The position numbers and the translations under genes are program-made. A stretch of DNA of 64,000 bases from Streptomyces actinomycinicus (GTDB lineage: Bacteria; Actinomycetota; Actinomycetes; Streptomycetales; Streptomycetaceae): NCBI RefSeq assembly GCF_016741775.1, contig NZ_JAERRK010000017.1, forward strand, positions 118,558 to 182,557, in the 5' to 3' direction. Of this stretch, positions 8,222 to 17,323 are shown piece after piece. How positions within the stretch are numbered: the first letter of the stretch is position 1; each line of letters starts with the position of its first letter. A model generated the notes under the pieces. That model was not told the DNA's origin, did no database searches, and was given only the letters and a program-made list of their open reading frames with translations.

Positions 8222-8281
8222 GAGTACGACCCTACGCATCCCGTCGGCGGACCCCACGAAGGAGTGGTCTTCTTCACTCTC

Positions 8282-8305
8282 GTGTGACACGTACAGCTAT
8301 CACAC
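8282..8305. promoter_or_regulatory. Inverted repeat GTGTGA-N12-TCACAC between divergent genes
   Basis: Perfect 6-bp arms lie in the short divergent intergenic region. It overlaps the likely promoter of the 8323 gene: a TACGCT -10-like hexamer lies at 8309-8314, so that mRNA may be nearly leaderless. The half sites resemble Crp half sites, but the spacing is 12 instead of 6, so another dimeric regulator is more likely. Confidence 0.45.
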
Positions 8306-8322
8306 CACTACGCTTGGTGAAC

Positions 8323-9303
8323 ATGAAAATTGCTTTCGTCGGGAAGGGCGGCAGTGGCAAGACCACGCTCTCCTCCCTCTTCATCCGCCACCTCGCGGCG
8401 GCCGGCGCTCCGGTGGTCGCCATCGACGCCGACATCAACCAGCACCTCGGCCCCGCCCTCGGCCTCCATGAGACGGAGGCGGCGGCACTGCCCGCCATGG
8501 GCGAGCGGCTGCCGCTGATCAAGGACTACCTGCGCGGCAGCAACCCGCGCATCGCCTCCGCCGCGACGATGATCAAGACGACCCCGCCCGGAGAAGGCTC
8601 GCGGCTGGTGCAGGTGCGGGAGCCCAACCCGGTCTACGACGCCTGTGCGCGCCCGGTGGAACTCGACGGCGGAGCCGTCCGTTTGATGGTCACGGGCCCC
8701 TTCACGGACGCCGACCTGGGGGTCGCCTGCTACCACTCCAAGACGGGAGCGGTGGAGCTGTTCCTGAACCATCTCGTCGACGGTCCCGACGAGTACGTCG
8801 TGGTCGACATGACGGCCGGTTCGGACTCCTTCGCCTCCGGCATGTTCACCCGGTTCGACATGACGTTCCTCGTCGCCGAGCCGACCCGGAAGGGGGTCTC
8901 CGTCTACCGCCAGTACAAGGAGTACGCCCGCGACTTCGGCGTCGACCTGAAGGTCGTCGGCAACAAGATCCAGGAACAGGACGACGTCGACTTCCTGCGC
9001 GCGGAGGTCGGGGACGACCTGCTCGTGACGGTCGGGCGCTCGGACTGGGTGCGCGCCATGGAAAAGGGCCGCCCACCCCGGTTCGATCTCCTGGAGGAGC
9101 CCAACGCCCGTGCGCTGCAGACCATGCGGGCCGCGGCGGACGCCACCTACGAACGGCGTGACTGGGAGCGCTACACCCGCCAGATGGTGCACTTCCACCT
9201 GAAGAACGCCGAGTCCTGGGGCAACGAGCGCACCGGGACCGACCTGGCAGCGCAGGTCGACCCCGGCTTCGTGCTCGGAGAGGGCGTGGCAACCCCTGCC
9301 TGA
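8323..9303 (+). CDS. P-loop ATP-binding protein, CooC/MinD-like
   Basis: 326 aa. The N-terminus MKIAFVGKGGSGKTTLSS contains a deviant Walker A (KGGSGKTT, residues 8-15), followed by VVAIDADINQH (switch I) and YVVVDMTAGSDSF (Walker B/switch II), the layout of the CooC/MinD/NifH SIMIBI ATPases. Such proteins often serve metal insertion or cell-polarity functions; no partner is apparent here, so substrate and role are open. ATG at 8323 is chosen, with an in-frame GTG 6 nt upstream. It converges with the lipoprotein gene, whose stop lies 3 nt away. Confidence 0.82.
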   Translation: MKIAFVGKGGSGKTTLSSLFIRHLAAAGAPVVAIDADINQHLGPALGLHETEAAALPAMGERLPLIKDYLRGSNPRIASAATMIKTTPPGEGSRLVQVREPNPVYDACARPVELDGGAVRLMVTGPFTDADLGVACYHSKTGAVELFLNHLVDGPDEYVVVDMTAGSDSFASGMFTRFDMTFLVAEPTRKGVSVYRQYKEYARDFGVDLKVVGNKIQEQDDVDFLRAEVGDDLLVTVGRSDWVRAMEKGRPPRFDLLEEPNARALQTMRAAADATYERRDWERYTRQMVHFHLKNAESWGNERTGTDLAAQVDPGFVLGEGVATPA

Positions 9304-9306
9304 CGC

Positions 9307-10569
9307 CTACGCCTTGTCCGCCGGCGCCCCGGGCACCCCCCTGGGCGCCGGGGCCGGCCGGCCGGACAGGAAGGACGCCCAGCCCTGCCGGGGCGCCTCG
9401 CCCACGTTCAGGGTGCGCAGTTTCGCCAGGACGCGCGGGTCCTGGGCGTCCAGCCAGTCGGCCAGTTGACGGAAGGAGACACACCGCACGTCAGGCTTGC
9501 CGCAGACCTCCTTCACCACGTCCTCGACGGCCCGCATGTAGGTGCCGCCGTTCCAGGACTCGAAGTGGTTGCCGATGATCAGGGGCGCACGGTTGCCGTC
9601 GTAGGCCCGGTAGAAGCCCTTGAGGAGACCGTCACGCATCTGGTCGCCCCAGTAGTCGAACATGTCGGGGTCGCCCTGGGTCTCGGTGCCGGACTGGTTG
9701 ACCATGAAGTTGTAGTCCATGGTCAGTTGCTCATAGGTGTGGCCGGGGAACGGCACCAGTTGCATCGACAGATCCCACAGGCCCCGCTTCTTCTCGGGCC
9801 ACACCTGGTCGTCGACCCCGCTGGAGTCGTAGCGGAAGCCCAGCTCGCGGGCGGCCTTCATGAAGTTCTTCTGCCCTTCCAGGCAGGGGGTACGGCCGCC
9901 GATCAGCTCCTTGTCGTAGTCGAAGGGCAGCGGGTCGGCCTTCAGCCCGGCGTTGGACTTCCAGGACTTGACGAACTTCTTGGCCTGGGCGATCTCGCTC
10001 TTCCACTCGTCCACCGACCAGGTGCCGACCCCGCCGTCGGGTCCGCAGAAGTGACCGTTGAAGTGGGTGCCGATCTCATTGCCCTCCAGCCAGGCCTGCC
10101 GTACCTGCTCGAGGGTGTCGGCGATGCCCTGCTCGTCGTTGAAGCCGATGTCGGAGCGGCCCGGCGAGTGCTGCGGCGGCTTGTAGAGGTCACGTTTCTC
10201 CTCCGGCAGCATGTACACGCCGCTGAGGAAGTACGTCATGGTCGCGTTGTTCTCCTTGGCGACCTTGCGGAAGTGCGAGAACAGCTTCTGGCTGTCCTCG
10301 CCCGCACCGTCCCAGGAGAACACGACGAACTGCGGTGGCTTCTGACCGGGCTTGAGCCGCTCGGGGCTGGACAGATTCGGCTGGGAGCCGGTGTACGCCG
10401 TCGATCCGTCGCCGATCGGCCGGAACACGCTCCCCGGCGCCGGTGCCCCCTGCTGCGGGCCGGACGCCCCTTCCTTCGTGCCGTCGGAGCCGGTCGAGCA
10501 ACCGGCCAGCGACGCCGCACAGGCCGCGGCGACCATGGCGCCGACGGCGATCCTCTGGGTGGCGGCCAT
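9307..10569 (-). CDS. Lipoprotein with polysaccharide deacetylase-like fold
   Basis: 420 aa with a lipoprotein signal peptide (MAATQRIAVGAMVAAAC...LAGC, lipobox Cys24). The catalytic-like region begins FVVFSWDGAGEDSQKLFSHF (about 82-101) and includes GNEIGTHFNGHFCGPDGG, the position of the H-x3-H metal site in NodB/PgdA deacetylases, followed by YDSSGVDDQVW and PLIIGNHF. The canonical TFDDG motif is replaced by SWDGA, so activity and substrate are uncertain. Likely anchored outside the membrane and acting on cell-wall polysaccharide. RBS GAAGGTGGG upstream of the ATG. Confidence 0.8.
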   Translation of the reverse strand: MAATQRIAVGAMVAAACAASLAGCSTGSDGTKEGASGPQQGAPAPGSVFRPIGDGSTAYTGSQPNLSSPERLKPGQKPPQFVVFSWDGAGEDSQKLFSHFRKVAKENNATMTYFLSGVYMLPEEKRDLYKPPQHSPGRSDIGFNDEQGIADTLEQVRQAWLEGNEIGTHFNGHFCGPDGGVGTWSVDEWKSEIAQAKKFVKSWKSNAGLKADPLPFDYDKELIGGRTPCLEGQKNFMKAARELGFRYDSSGVDDQVWPEKKRGLWDLSMQLVPFPGHTYEQLTMDYNFMVNQSGTETQGDPDMFDYWGDQMRDGLLKGFYRAYDGNRAPLIIGNHFESWNGGTYMRAVEDVVKEVCGKPDVRCVSFRQLADWLDAQDPRVLAKLRTLNVGEAPRQGWASFLSGRPAPAPRGVPGAPADKA

Positions 10570-10907
10570 GTTCCGCCCACCTTCTTCCTTCTCTCAAGGA
10601 GACGCTGACGAGGGCCGTTTCAGGTGATGTGCCGGGCTTGTCCCGACAGCGCCGCCAAGGTCGCACGGGACGGAGAAGGAATTAGTACGACAAGCCGATG
10701 AAATGCTCGCTTCACCCCGGCGAGTGATCGTGCAACCCATTTGCCCCGAAAAACTATGCTTTGCCTTTACTTCGCATTACGGTTCTTTTACCGAACGTGA
10801 TCCATCCCGCCACTGCACGCCGTGACCCACGGCCGCGACCGAGCCCCGCCCCATCACCGCGGGTTCCACCCAGTCCGCGACCGCGCCGCCCCGGAGGAGA
10901 CGGGAAC
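10570..10907. other. Intergenic region between divergent lipoprotein and SulP genes
   Basis: 338 bp that must hold both promoters. An AT-richer patch at about 10740-10800 (AAAACTATGCTTTGCC, then TTACGGTTCTTTTACC) stands out. No gene or RNA was recognised. Confidence 0.5.
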
Positions 10908-13346
10908 ATGTCCGCCTGCGCACCCCCACACACCCACCCCCACCCGCCGCACCGTCCCGCCCCGGGACCCCGCCGCTTCCCCCTCGAGGGAGCCGATCTG
11001 TCCGCGGCCGTCGCGGTCTTCCTGATCGCCCTGCCTCTCTCCCTCGGCATCGCCCTCGCCACCGGCGCCCCGCTCCAGGCCGGCCTCGTCGCGGCCGCGG
11101 TCGGCGGAATCGTCACCGGCCGGTTCGGCGGCTGCCCCTTGCAGGTCAGCGGCCCCGCCGCCGGGCTGACCGTGGTCACCGCCGACCTGATCCACCGTTA
11201 CGGCTGGCGGGCCACCTGCGGCATCACCGTCCTCGCCGGCCTCGCCCAGCTCGCCCTCGGCTGCCTGCGGGTGGCACGCGGCGCGCTGGCGGTCAGTCCG
11301 GCCGTGGTGCACGGCATGCTCGCCGGCATCGGCATCACCATCGCCGTGGCCCAGCTGCACATCGTCCTCGGCGGCAGCCCGGACAGCTCCGTCCTGGCCA
11401 ACCTGCGTGCGCTGCCCGCCCAGTTGGCCGATCTGCACCCGGCTGCCGTGTCGATGAGCGTGCTGACCCTGGCCCTGCTGCTGGCCTGGCCCCGCCTGCC
11501 CGGCCGTGTGGGACGGATGCTGCGCGTGGTGCCGGCCGCGCTCGTCGCCGTCGCCGGAGCCACCGCGACCGCCGCCCTCGCCGGGCTGACCCTGCCCCGG
11601 GTCGACCTGCCGTCCTGGCGCAGCCACGCGCTGGCCGGGCTGCCCGAGGGCCCGGTGTCCGGTGTCGTCGCCGCCGTGCTCACCACGACCCTGGTGTGCA
11701 GCGTCCAGTCGCTGCTCGGCGCGGTGGCCGTGGACAAGCTGCTCGCCGCCCGCCCCGGCCCGCAGTCCCGCGTCCGCCGCTCCGACCTGAACCGCGAGCT
11801 GCTGGGCCAGGGCGCCGCCAACATCGTGTCCGGGTCGCTCGGCGGGCTGCCGGTCGCGGGGGTCGCGGTGCGCAGCACCGCGAATGTGAACTCAGGGGCG
11901 GTGAGCCGGAACTCCACGATGCTGCACGGCGTTCTCGTAGTAGTCGCCGCGCTGCTGATGGTCCCGGTCCTGGAGGAGATCCCGCTCGCCTCCCTCGCCG
12001 CCCTGGTGATGGCCGTCGGCATCCAGATGGTGTCCCTGCACCACATCCGCACGGTGACGCGCCACCGCGAAGTGCTGGTCTACGTCGCGACCACACTCGG
12101 CGTGGTGTTCCTCGGCGTCCTTCAGGGCGTACTCCTCGGGGTCGCCGTGGCAGTCGCCGTCGCCCTGCACCGCCTCACCCGCACCCGCATCACCCACGAC
12201 GAGAAGGAAGGAGTGCATCGTGTACGCGTCCGAGGCCAGCTGACCTTCCTCGCGGTGCCCCGGCTCAGCAGAGCCCTGCATCTCGTACCCCAAGGCGCCC
12301 ACGCCGTCGTGGAGTTGGACGGATCGTTCATGGACCACGCGGCGTACGAGTCACTGCAGGACTGGCGCAGCACGCACACCGCACGAGGAGGTACGGCCGA
12401 GCTGGCGGGCCGGCGTGGCGGAATCCGGACCAGCGAGCAGGTCCCGGCGACCGAGTGCCAATGCCGTCCCTGGACACCCTGGCGCAATCACCAGTCCTGC
12501 TTCGCCGGCTCCGCCGCCGCCCCGGCAGGGCGGGAAGCCGCCCATGAACTGGCCCGTGGCATCAGCTCGTTCCAGCGGAACACCGCACCGCTGGTACGGG
12601 AGGAACTGGCGCGGCTCGCCCGGGAGGGCCAGCGTCCGTCCCAGCTCTTCCTCACCTGCGCCGACTCCCGGCTCGTCACGTCGATGATCACCGCCAGTGG
12701 TCCCGGTGACCTGTTCGTCGTCCGCAACATCGGCAACCTGGTGCCGCCGGCGGGCGAGGAGCACGGTGACGACTCGGTGGCCGCCGCCATCGAGTACGCG
12801 GTGGACGTACTCGGGGTGCGCTCCATCACCGTGTGCGGTCACTCCGGGTGCGGGGCGATGCAGGCCCTGCTGGCCACCGGCGCCGGGGACGGGGGCACCC
12901 CGTTGCAGCGGTGGCTGCGGCACGGGCTGCCGAGCCTCGCGCGGAGCGCGGGCGAGCGCCACGGCAGGCCCCGGCTGGCCGGGCGGGAACCGGCGGACGC
13001 GGTGGAGCGGCTGTGCCTGGCCAACGTGGTCCAGCAGCTGGCGCATCTGCGGGCCCACGGTCCGGTCGGAAGGGCGCTGGCCAAGGGCGAACTGGAGCTG
13101 CACGGCATGTATTTCCACGTGGGTGAGGCCCAGGCGTACCTGCTCGCGGAGACGGAAGGAGCAGCGGGGTTCGAACGCGTCACGGAGGGCGCGGCCGGAG
13201 GTGTCCGGCAGGACGTGGGCGGGGATGTCCGCCAGGACGTCGACGGAGGTGATGGTCAGGACGTCGACGGAGGTGTCGGGCAGGAAGTGGGCGGAGGCGT
13301 CGGGCGGGGCGTGGGCACGGTGGAGGAGGCGCGCGGGGGGAGGTGA
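10908..13346 (+). CDS. SulP-family anion transporter fused to a beta-carbonic anhydrase
   Basis: 812 aa from an ATG with RBS GGAGGA. His/Pro-rich N-terminus (1-25), then a multi-pass SulP transporter domain (about 28-420: VFLIALPLSLGIALATGAP, QVSGPAAGL), a STAS-like domain (about 430-510: VRVRGQLTFLAVPRL...VVELDGSFMDH), a linker, and a full beta-carbonic anhydrase domain from about 535 with zinc-site motifs LTCADSR (about 582-588) and HSGCGAM (about 644-650). This domain order is known in actinobacteria and fits bicarbonate uptake coupled to CO2/HCO3- interconversion at the membrane. The last 50 residues are degenerate Asp/Val/Gly repeats (DVDGG, QDVGG). Monocistronic. Confidence 0.92.
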   Translation: MSACAPPHTHPHPPHRPAPGPRRFPLEGADLSAAVAVFLIALPLSLGIALATGAPLQAGLVAAAVGGIVTGRFGGCPLQVSGPAAGLTVVTADLIHRYGWRATCGITVLAGLAQLALGCLRVARGALAVSPAVVHGMLAGIGITIAVAQLHIVLGGSPDSSVLANLRALPAQLADLHPAAVSMSVLTLALLLAWPRLPGRVGRMLRVVPAALVAVAGATATAALAGLTLPRVDLPSWRSHALAGLPEGPVSGVVAAVLTTTLVCSVQSLLGAVAVDKLLAARPGPQSRVRRSDLNRELLGQGAANIVSGSLGGLPVAGVAVRSTANVNSGAVSRNSTMLHGVLVVVAALLMVPVLEEIPLASLAALVMAVGIQMVSLHHIRTVTRHREVLVYVATTLGVVFLGVLQGVLLGVAVAVAVALHRLTRTRITHDEKEGVHRVRVRGQLTFLAVPRLSRALHLVPQGAHAVVELDGSFMDHAAYESLQDWRSTHTARGGTAELAGRRGGIRTSEQVPATECQCRPWTPWRNHQSCFAGSAAAPAGREAAHELARGISSFQRNTAPLVREELARLAREGQRPSQLFLTCADSRLVTSMITASGPGDLFVVRNIGNLVPPAGEEHGDDSVAAAIEYAVDVLGVRSITVCGHSGCGAMQALLATGAGDGGTPLQRWLRHGLPSLARSAGERHGRPRLAGREPADAVERLCLANVVQQLAHLRAHGPVGRALAKGELELHGMYFHVGEAQAYLLAETEGAAGFERVTEGAAGGVRQDVGGDVRQDVDGGDGQDVDGGVGQEVGGGVGRGVGTVEEARGGR

Positions 13347-13385
13347 GGAGGCGCGCGGGCGGGGGTGTGCAACCAGCCGCAGAAA

Positions 13386-13395
13386 GGTCTAAACC
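13386..13395. promoter_or_regulatory. DasR-like (dre) palindrome upstream of acs
   Basis: GGTCTAAACC differs by one base from the core GGTCTAGACC of the DasR responsive element (ACTGGTCTAGACCACT). The flanks AAA and AATT match less well. It lies 90 bp upstream of the acs start. DasR links N-acetylglucosamine status to acetate and amino-sugar metabolism, so acs is a reasonable target. Prediction only. Confidence 0.45.
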
Positions 13396-13484
13396 AATTT
13401 TCCGGTCGACCCTTGTCATCGGCCCCCCGCGTCTGATGAGCTGTGGCCTGGGACACAACGGACACCCTTGGAATGGGAGATGTC

Positions 13485-15440
13485 GTGAGCAACGAGAGCC
13501 TGGCCAACCTGCTCAAGGAAGAACGCAGGTTCGCGCCGCCCGCCGACCTGGCCGCGCACGCCAACGTCACCGCGGAGGCGTACGAACAGGCCAAGGCTGA
13601 CAGGCTCGGCTTCTGGGCCGAGCAGGCCCGCCGGCTGACCTGGGCCAAGGAACCGAACGAGACGCTGGACTGGTCGAACCCGCCGTTCGCGAAGTGGTTC
13701 AGGGACGGCGAGCTGAACGTCGCGTACAACTGCGTGGACCGGCATGTGGAGGCCGGGCACGGGGACCGCGTCGCCATCCACTTCGAGGGTGAGCCCGGCG
13801 ACAGCCGCGCGATCACCTACGCGGAGCTGAAGGACGAGGTCTCCAAGGCCGCCAACGCGCTGCTGGAGCTGGGCGTGCGGAAGGGCGACCGGGTCGCCAT
13901 CTACATGCCGATGATCCCGGAGACCGCGATCGCGATGCTGGCCTCGGCCCGGATCGGCGCCGCGCACTCGGTCGTCTTCGGCGGCTTCTCGGCGGACGCG
14001 CTCGCGACCCGCATCCAGGACGCGGACGCCAAGGTCGTCGTCACCGCCGACGGTGGTTACCGGCGCGGCAAGCCGTCCGCGCTCAAGCCGGCCGTCGACG
14101 AGGCGGTCGAGAAGGCGGGCAACGTCGAGCACGTGCTCGTGGTACGCCGGACCGGGCAGGAAGTGGTCTGGAACGGCGAGCGGGACGTGTGGTGGCACGA
14201 CCTGGTCGGGCGCCAGTCATCCGAGCACACCCCGGAGGCGTTCGAGGCCGAGCACCCGCTGTTCATCCTCTACACCTCCGGCACGACGGGGAAGCCGAAG
14301 GGCATCCTGCACACCTCCGGCGGCTACCTCACCCAGGCGGCGTACACCCACTGGGCGGTGTTCGACCTCAAGCCGGAGACGGACGTCTACTGGTGCACGG
14401 CCGACGTCGGCTGGGTGACCGGGCACTCGTACATCGTCTACGGGCCGCTGGCCAACGGCGCGACGCAGGTCATGTACGAGGGCACGCCGGACACCCCGCA
14501 CCAGGGCCGCTTCTGGGAGATCGTGCAGAAGTACAAGGTCACGATCCTCTACACCGCGCCGACCGCGATCCGGACGTTCATGAAGTGGGGCGACGACATC
14601 CCCGCCAAGTTCGACCTGAGCAGCCTGCGTGTCCTGGGCTCGGTCGGTGAGCCGATCAACCCCGAGGCCTGGGTCTGGTACCGCAAGCACATCGGCGCCG
14701 ACCGGACGCCCGTCGTGGACACGTGGTGGCAGACCGAGACCGGCGCCATGATGATCTCGCCGCTGCCCGGCGTCACCGAGGCCAAGCCCGGTTCGGCGCA
14801 GCGCCCGCTGCCCGGCATCAGCGCGACCGTCGTCGACGACGAGGCGAACGAGGTGCCGAACGGCGGCGGTGGCTACCTGGTGCTGACCGAGCCGTGGCCG
14901 TCGATGCTGCGCACGATCTGGGGTGACGACCAGCGGTTCATCGACACGTACTGGTCCCGCTTCGAGGGCAAGTACTTCGCCGGTGACGGGGCGAAGAAGG
15001 ACGACGACGGGGACATCTGGCTGCTCGGCCGGGTGGACGACGTGATGCTGGTCTCCGGGCACAACATCTCCACCACGGAGGTGGAGTCGGCGCTCGTCTC
15101 CCACCCCTCGGTCGCCGAGGCGGCCGTCGTGGGCGCCGCGGACGAGACCACCGGGCAGGCCATCGTCGCGTTCGTCATCCTGCGCGGTACGGCCTCGGAG
15201 GACGACAAGCTCGTCGGCGAGCTGCGCAACCACGTGGGCGCCACGCTCGGCCCGATCGCCAAGCCCAAGCGGATCCTGCCGGTGGCGGAGCTGCCGAAGA
15301 CCCGCTCCGGCAAGATCATGCGGCGTCTGCTGCGCGATGTGGCCGAGAACCGCCAGCTCGGCGACGTCACCACGCTGACGGATTCCACGGTCATGGACCT
15401 CATCCAGACCAAGCTGCCCGCCGCCTCCAGCGAGGACTGA
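13485..15440 (+). CDS. acs: Acetyl-CoA synthetase (AMP-forming)
   Basis: 651 aa, the usual length. Motifs: adenylate-forming A3 YTSGTTGKPKG (about 264-274), DTWWQTETGAMM, A8 hinge region WLLGRVDDVMLVSGHNIS, and C-terminal TRSGKIMRR with the Lys (about 610) that is acetylated in Pat/CobB-type control. It activates acetate to acetyl-CoA through acetyl-AMP in the cytoplasm. The GTG start (SNESLANLL) has GGAG 5 nt upstream; an ATG 12 nt further upstream lies inside that RBS region. A strong hairpin follows at 15523-15554. Confidence 0.97.
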   Translation: MSNESLANLLKEERRFAPPADLAAHANVTAEAYEQAKADRLGFWAEQARRLTWAKEPNETLDWSNPPFAKWFRDGELNVAYNCVDRHVEAGHGDRVAIHFEGEPGDSRAITYAELKDEVSKAANALLELGVRKGDRVAIYMPMIPETAIAMLASARIGAAHSVVFGGFSADALATRIQDADAKVVVTADGGYRRGKPSALKPAVDEAVEKAGNVEHVLVVRRTGQEVVWNGERDVWWHDLVGRQSSEHTPEAFEAEHPLFILYTSGTTGKPKGILHTSGGYLTQAAYTHWAVFDLKPETDVYWCTADVGWVTGHSYIVYGPLANGATQVMYEGTPDTPHQGRFWEIVQKYKVTILYTAPTAIRTFMKWGDDIPAKFDLSSLRVLGSVGEPINPEAWVWYRKHIGADRTPVVDTWWQTETGAMMISPLPGVTEAKPGSAQRPLPGISATVVDDEANEVPNGGGGYLVLTEPWPSMLRTIWGDDQRFIDTYWSRFEGKYFAGDGAKKDDDGDIWLLGRVDDVMLVSGHNISTTEVESALVSHPSVAEAAVVGAADETTGQAIVAFVILRGTASEDDKLVGELRNHVGATLGPIAKPKRILPVAELPKTRSGKIMRRLLRDVAENRQLGDVTTLTDSTVMDLIQTKLPAASSED

Positions 15441-15522
15441 GCACCCGGCGGCGGCGGAGCGCCCGGCGAGGACCGGGCGCCCGGCCGCGGCTGAGCGCCC
15501 GGAAGGACTGAGCGGCACCCCA

Positions 15523-15554
15523 CGGGGCACCCGGCGAACGCGCCGGGTGCCCCG
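15523..15554 (+). terminator. acs terminator hairpin
   Basis: A perfect 14-bp stem (CGGGGCACCCGGCG with its complement) and a 4-nt AACG loop, 83 nt after the acs stop. No T-tract. Confidence 0.8.
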
Positions 15555-15695
15555 TCTGTGTCTACGGTGAAGCTCAGCGGATCCGGTCGGCGCGACTTTT
15601 AGGTAAACTAAACAAAGCGTCCGCAACGCGATGACACAGGTGCGCCGGGAAGTCTGGTCGGCATGTGAGTTCCGCCTACCCACCGGAGGTCTCCC

Positions 15696-17141
15696 GTGAC
15701 CGCGCCCCGCACCCGCAGCACAGCCGCCCGCAAGGTCCTGGGACGCCTGTCCCTGCCCGAGCGGACGTTCGTGGCGGACGCGCTGCGCACCGAGACCGTC
15801 GGCGGCGTCCTGCTGCTGCTCGCCGCCGTGGCGGCACTGGTGTGGGCGAACATCCCCGCCCTGCGCGACAGCTACGCGAGCGTCGGTCACTTCCACCTCG
15901 GCCCCGGCGCCCTCGGCCTGCACCTCTCCGTCGCCCACTGGGCCGCCGACGGCCTCCTCGCGGTGTTCTTCTTCGTCGCCGGCATCGAACTCAAGCGCGA
16001 GCTGGTCGCGGGTGACCTGCGCGACCCGAAGGCGGCCGTGCTGCCCGTCGTGGCGGCGCTGTGCGGAATGGCCGTACCGGCGCTCGTCTACACCCTGACC
16101 AACCTCACCGGCGGCGGCTCCACCCAGGGCTGGGCGGTGCCCACCGCCACGGACATCGCCTTCGCGCTCGCCGTGCTCGCGGTCATCGGCACCTCCCTGC
16201 CCAGCGCCCTGCGCGCCTTCCTGCTCACCCTCGCGGTGGTCGACGACCTCTTCGCGATTCTGATCATCGCGGTCTTCTTCACCGAGCGGCTGAACTTCGC
16301 CGCGCTCGGCGGAGCCGCCGCCGGACTTGCGGTCTTCTGGCTGCTGCTGCGCAAGGGGGTGCGCGGCTGGTACGTGTACGTGCCGCTCGCCCTCGTCATC
16401 TGGGCCCTGATGTACAACAGCGGCGTGCACGCCACCATCGCCGGCGTCGCCATGGGACTGATGCTGCGCTGCACCACCCGGGAAGGGGAGGAGCACTCGC
16501 CGGGTGAGCACGTCGAGCACCTGGTGCGGCCCCTGTCGGCCGGACTGGCCGTACCGCTGTTCGCGCTGTTCAGCGCCGGTGTGTCGATATCCGGCGGGGC
16601 GCTCACGGACGTCTTCACCAAGCCCGAGACGCTCGGCGTCGTACTCGGCCTGGTCGTCGGCAAGGCGGCCGGCATCTTCGGTGGCACCTGGCTGACGGCA
16701 CGCTTCACCCGCGCACAGCTCAGCGAGGAACTGGCGTGGGCCGACGTCTTCGCCGTGGCGTCGCTCGCCGGGATCGGCTTCACCGTCTCGCTGCTCATCG
16801 GCGAGCTGGCCTTCGCGGGCGACGACGTGCTGACGGACGAGGTGAAGGCGGCCGTCCTCACCGGGTCGCTGATCGCGGCGGTGTGCGCGACGGTCCTGCT
16901 GAAGCTGCGCGACGTCAGGTACCGCAGGCTGTGCGAGGAAGAGGAGCGCGACGAGGACCTCGACGGCATTCCGGACGTCTACGAGCAGGACGACCCCGCA
17001 TATCACCTGCGCATGGCGCGGATCCACGAGCGCAAGGCCGCAGAACACCGGCGCCTCGCCGCCGAGCGGGCGGCCGAAGCACGCCACGGGCTTGCGGAAG
17101 TGCCGGGCGGGGCAGGCGAGGAGGGCGACCGTCCGGCATGA
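15696..17141 (+). CDS. nhaA: Na+/H+ antiporter NhaA
   Basis: 481 aa from a GTG with RBS GGAGGT. About 11-12 TM helices; NhaA motifs GLLAVFFFVAGIELKRE, PTATDIAFALAVLAV and VVDDLFAILIIAVFF, carrying the paired Asp residues (about 183-184) used for Na+/H+ exchange. The usual NhaA is about 390 aa; here the hydrophilic C-terminus extends some 80 residues (acidic EEEERDEDLDGIPDVYEQDD, then an Arg/Ala-rich helix), common in Streptomyces. An inverted repeat TTTAG-N5-CTAAA lies about 90 bp upstream. Role: pH and sodium homeostasis in the plasma membrane. Confidence 0.95.
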   Translation: MTAPRTRSTAARKVLGRLSLPERTFVADALRTETVGGVLLLLAAVAALVWANIPALRDSYASVGHFHLGPGALGLHLSVAHWAADGLLAVFFFVAGIELKRELVAGDLRDPKAAVLPVVAALCGMAVPALVYTLTNLTGGGSTQGWAVPTATDIAFALAVLAVIGTSLPSALRAFLLTLAVVDDLFAILIIAVFFTERLNFAALGGAAAGLAVFWLLLRKGVRGWYVYVPLALVIWALMYNSGVHATIAGVAMGLMLRCTTREGEEHSPGEHVEHLVRPLSAGLAVPLFALFSAGVSISGGALTDVFTKPETLGVVLGLVVGKAAGIFGGTWLTARFTRAQLSEELAWADVFAVASLAGIGFTVSLLIGELAFAGDDVLTDEVKAAVLTGSLIAAVCATVLLKLRDVRYRRLCEEEERDEDLDGIPDVYEQDDPAYHLRMARIHERKAAEHRRLAAERAAEARHGLAEVPGGAGEEGDRPA

Positions 17142-17323
17142 TCTGACGAGACGGTACAAATCAAGGCGGCCGCACGAGCAGCACGGCCGGACGGACGGCC
17201 ACGCGGCAGGACGGCCGGACGGACGGTCACGCGAGCCCACCGGCCGGCCAAAGGTTCGTACAAGCGTCACGACCGTCCAAAACTGCACATTTGTAGCACG
17301 AGACACCTCTAAGGGAGAACGCG

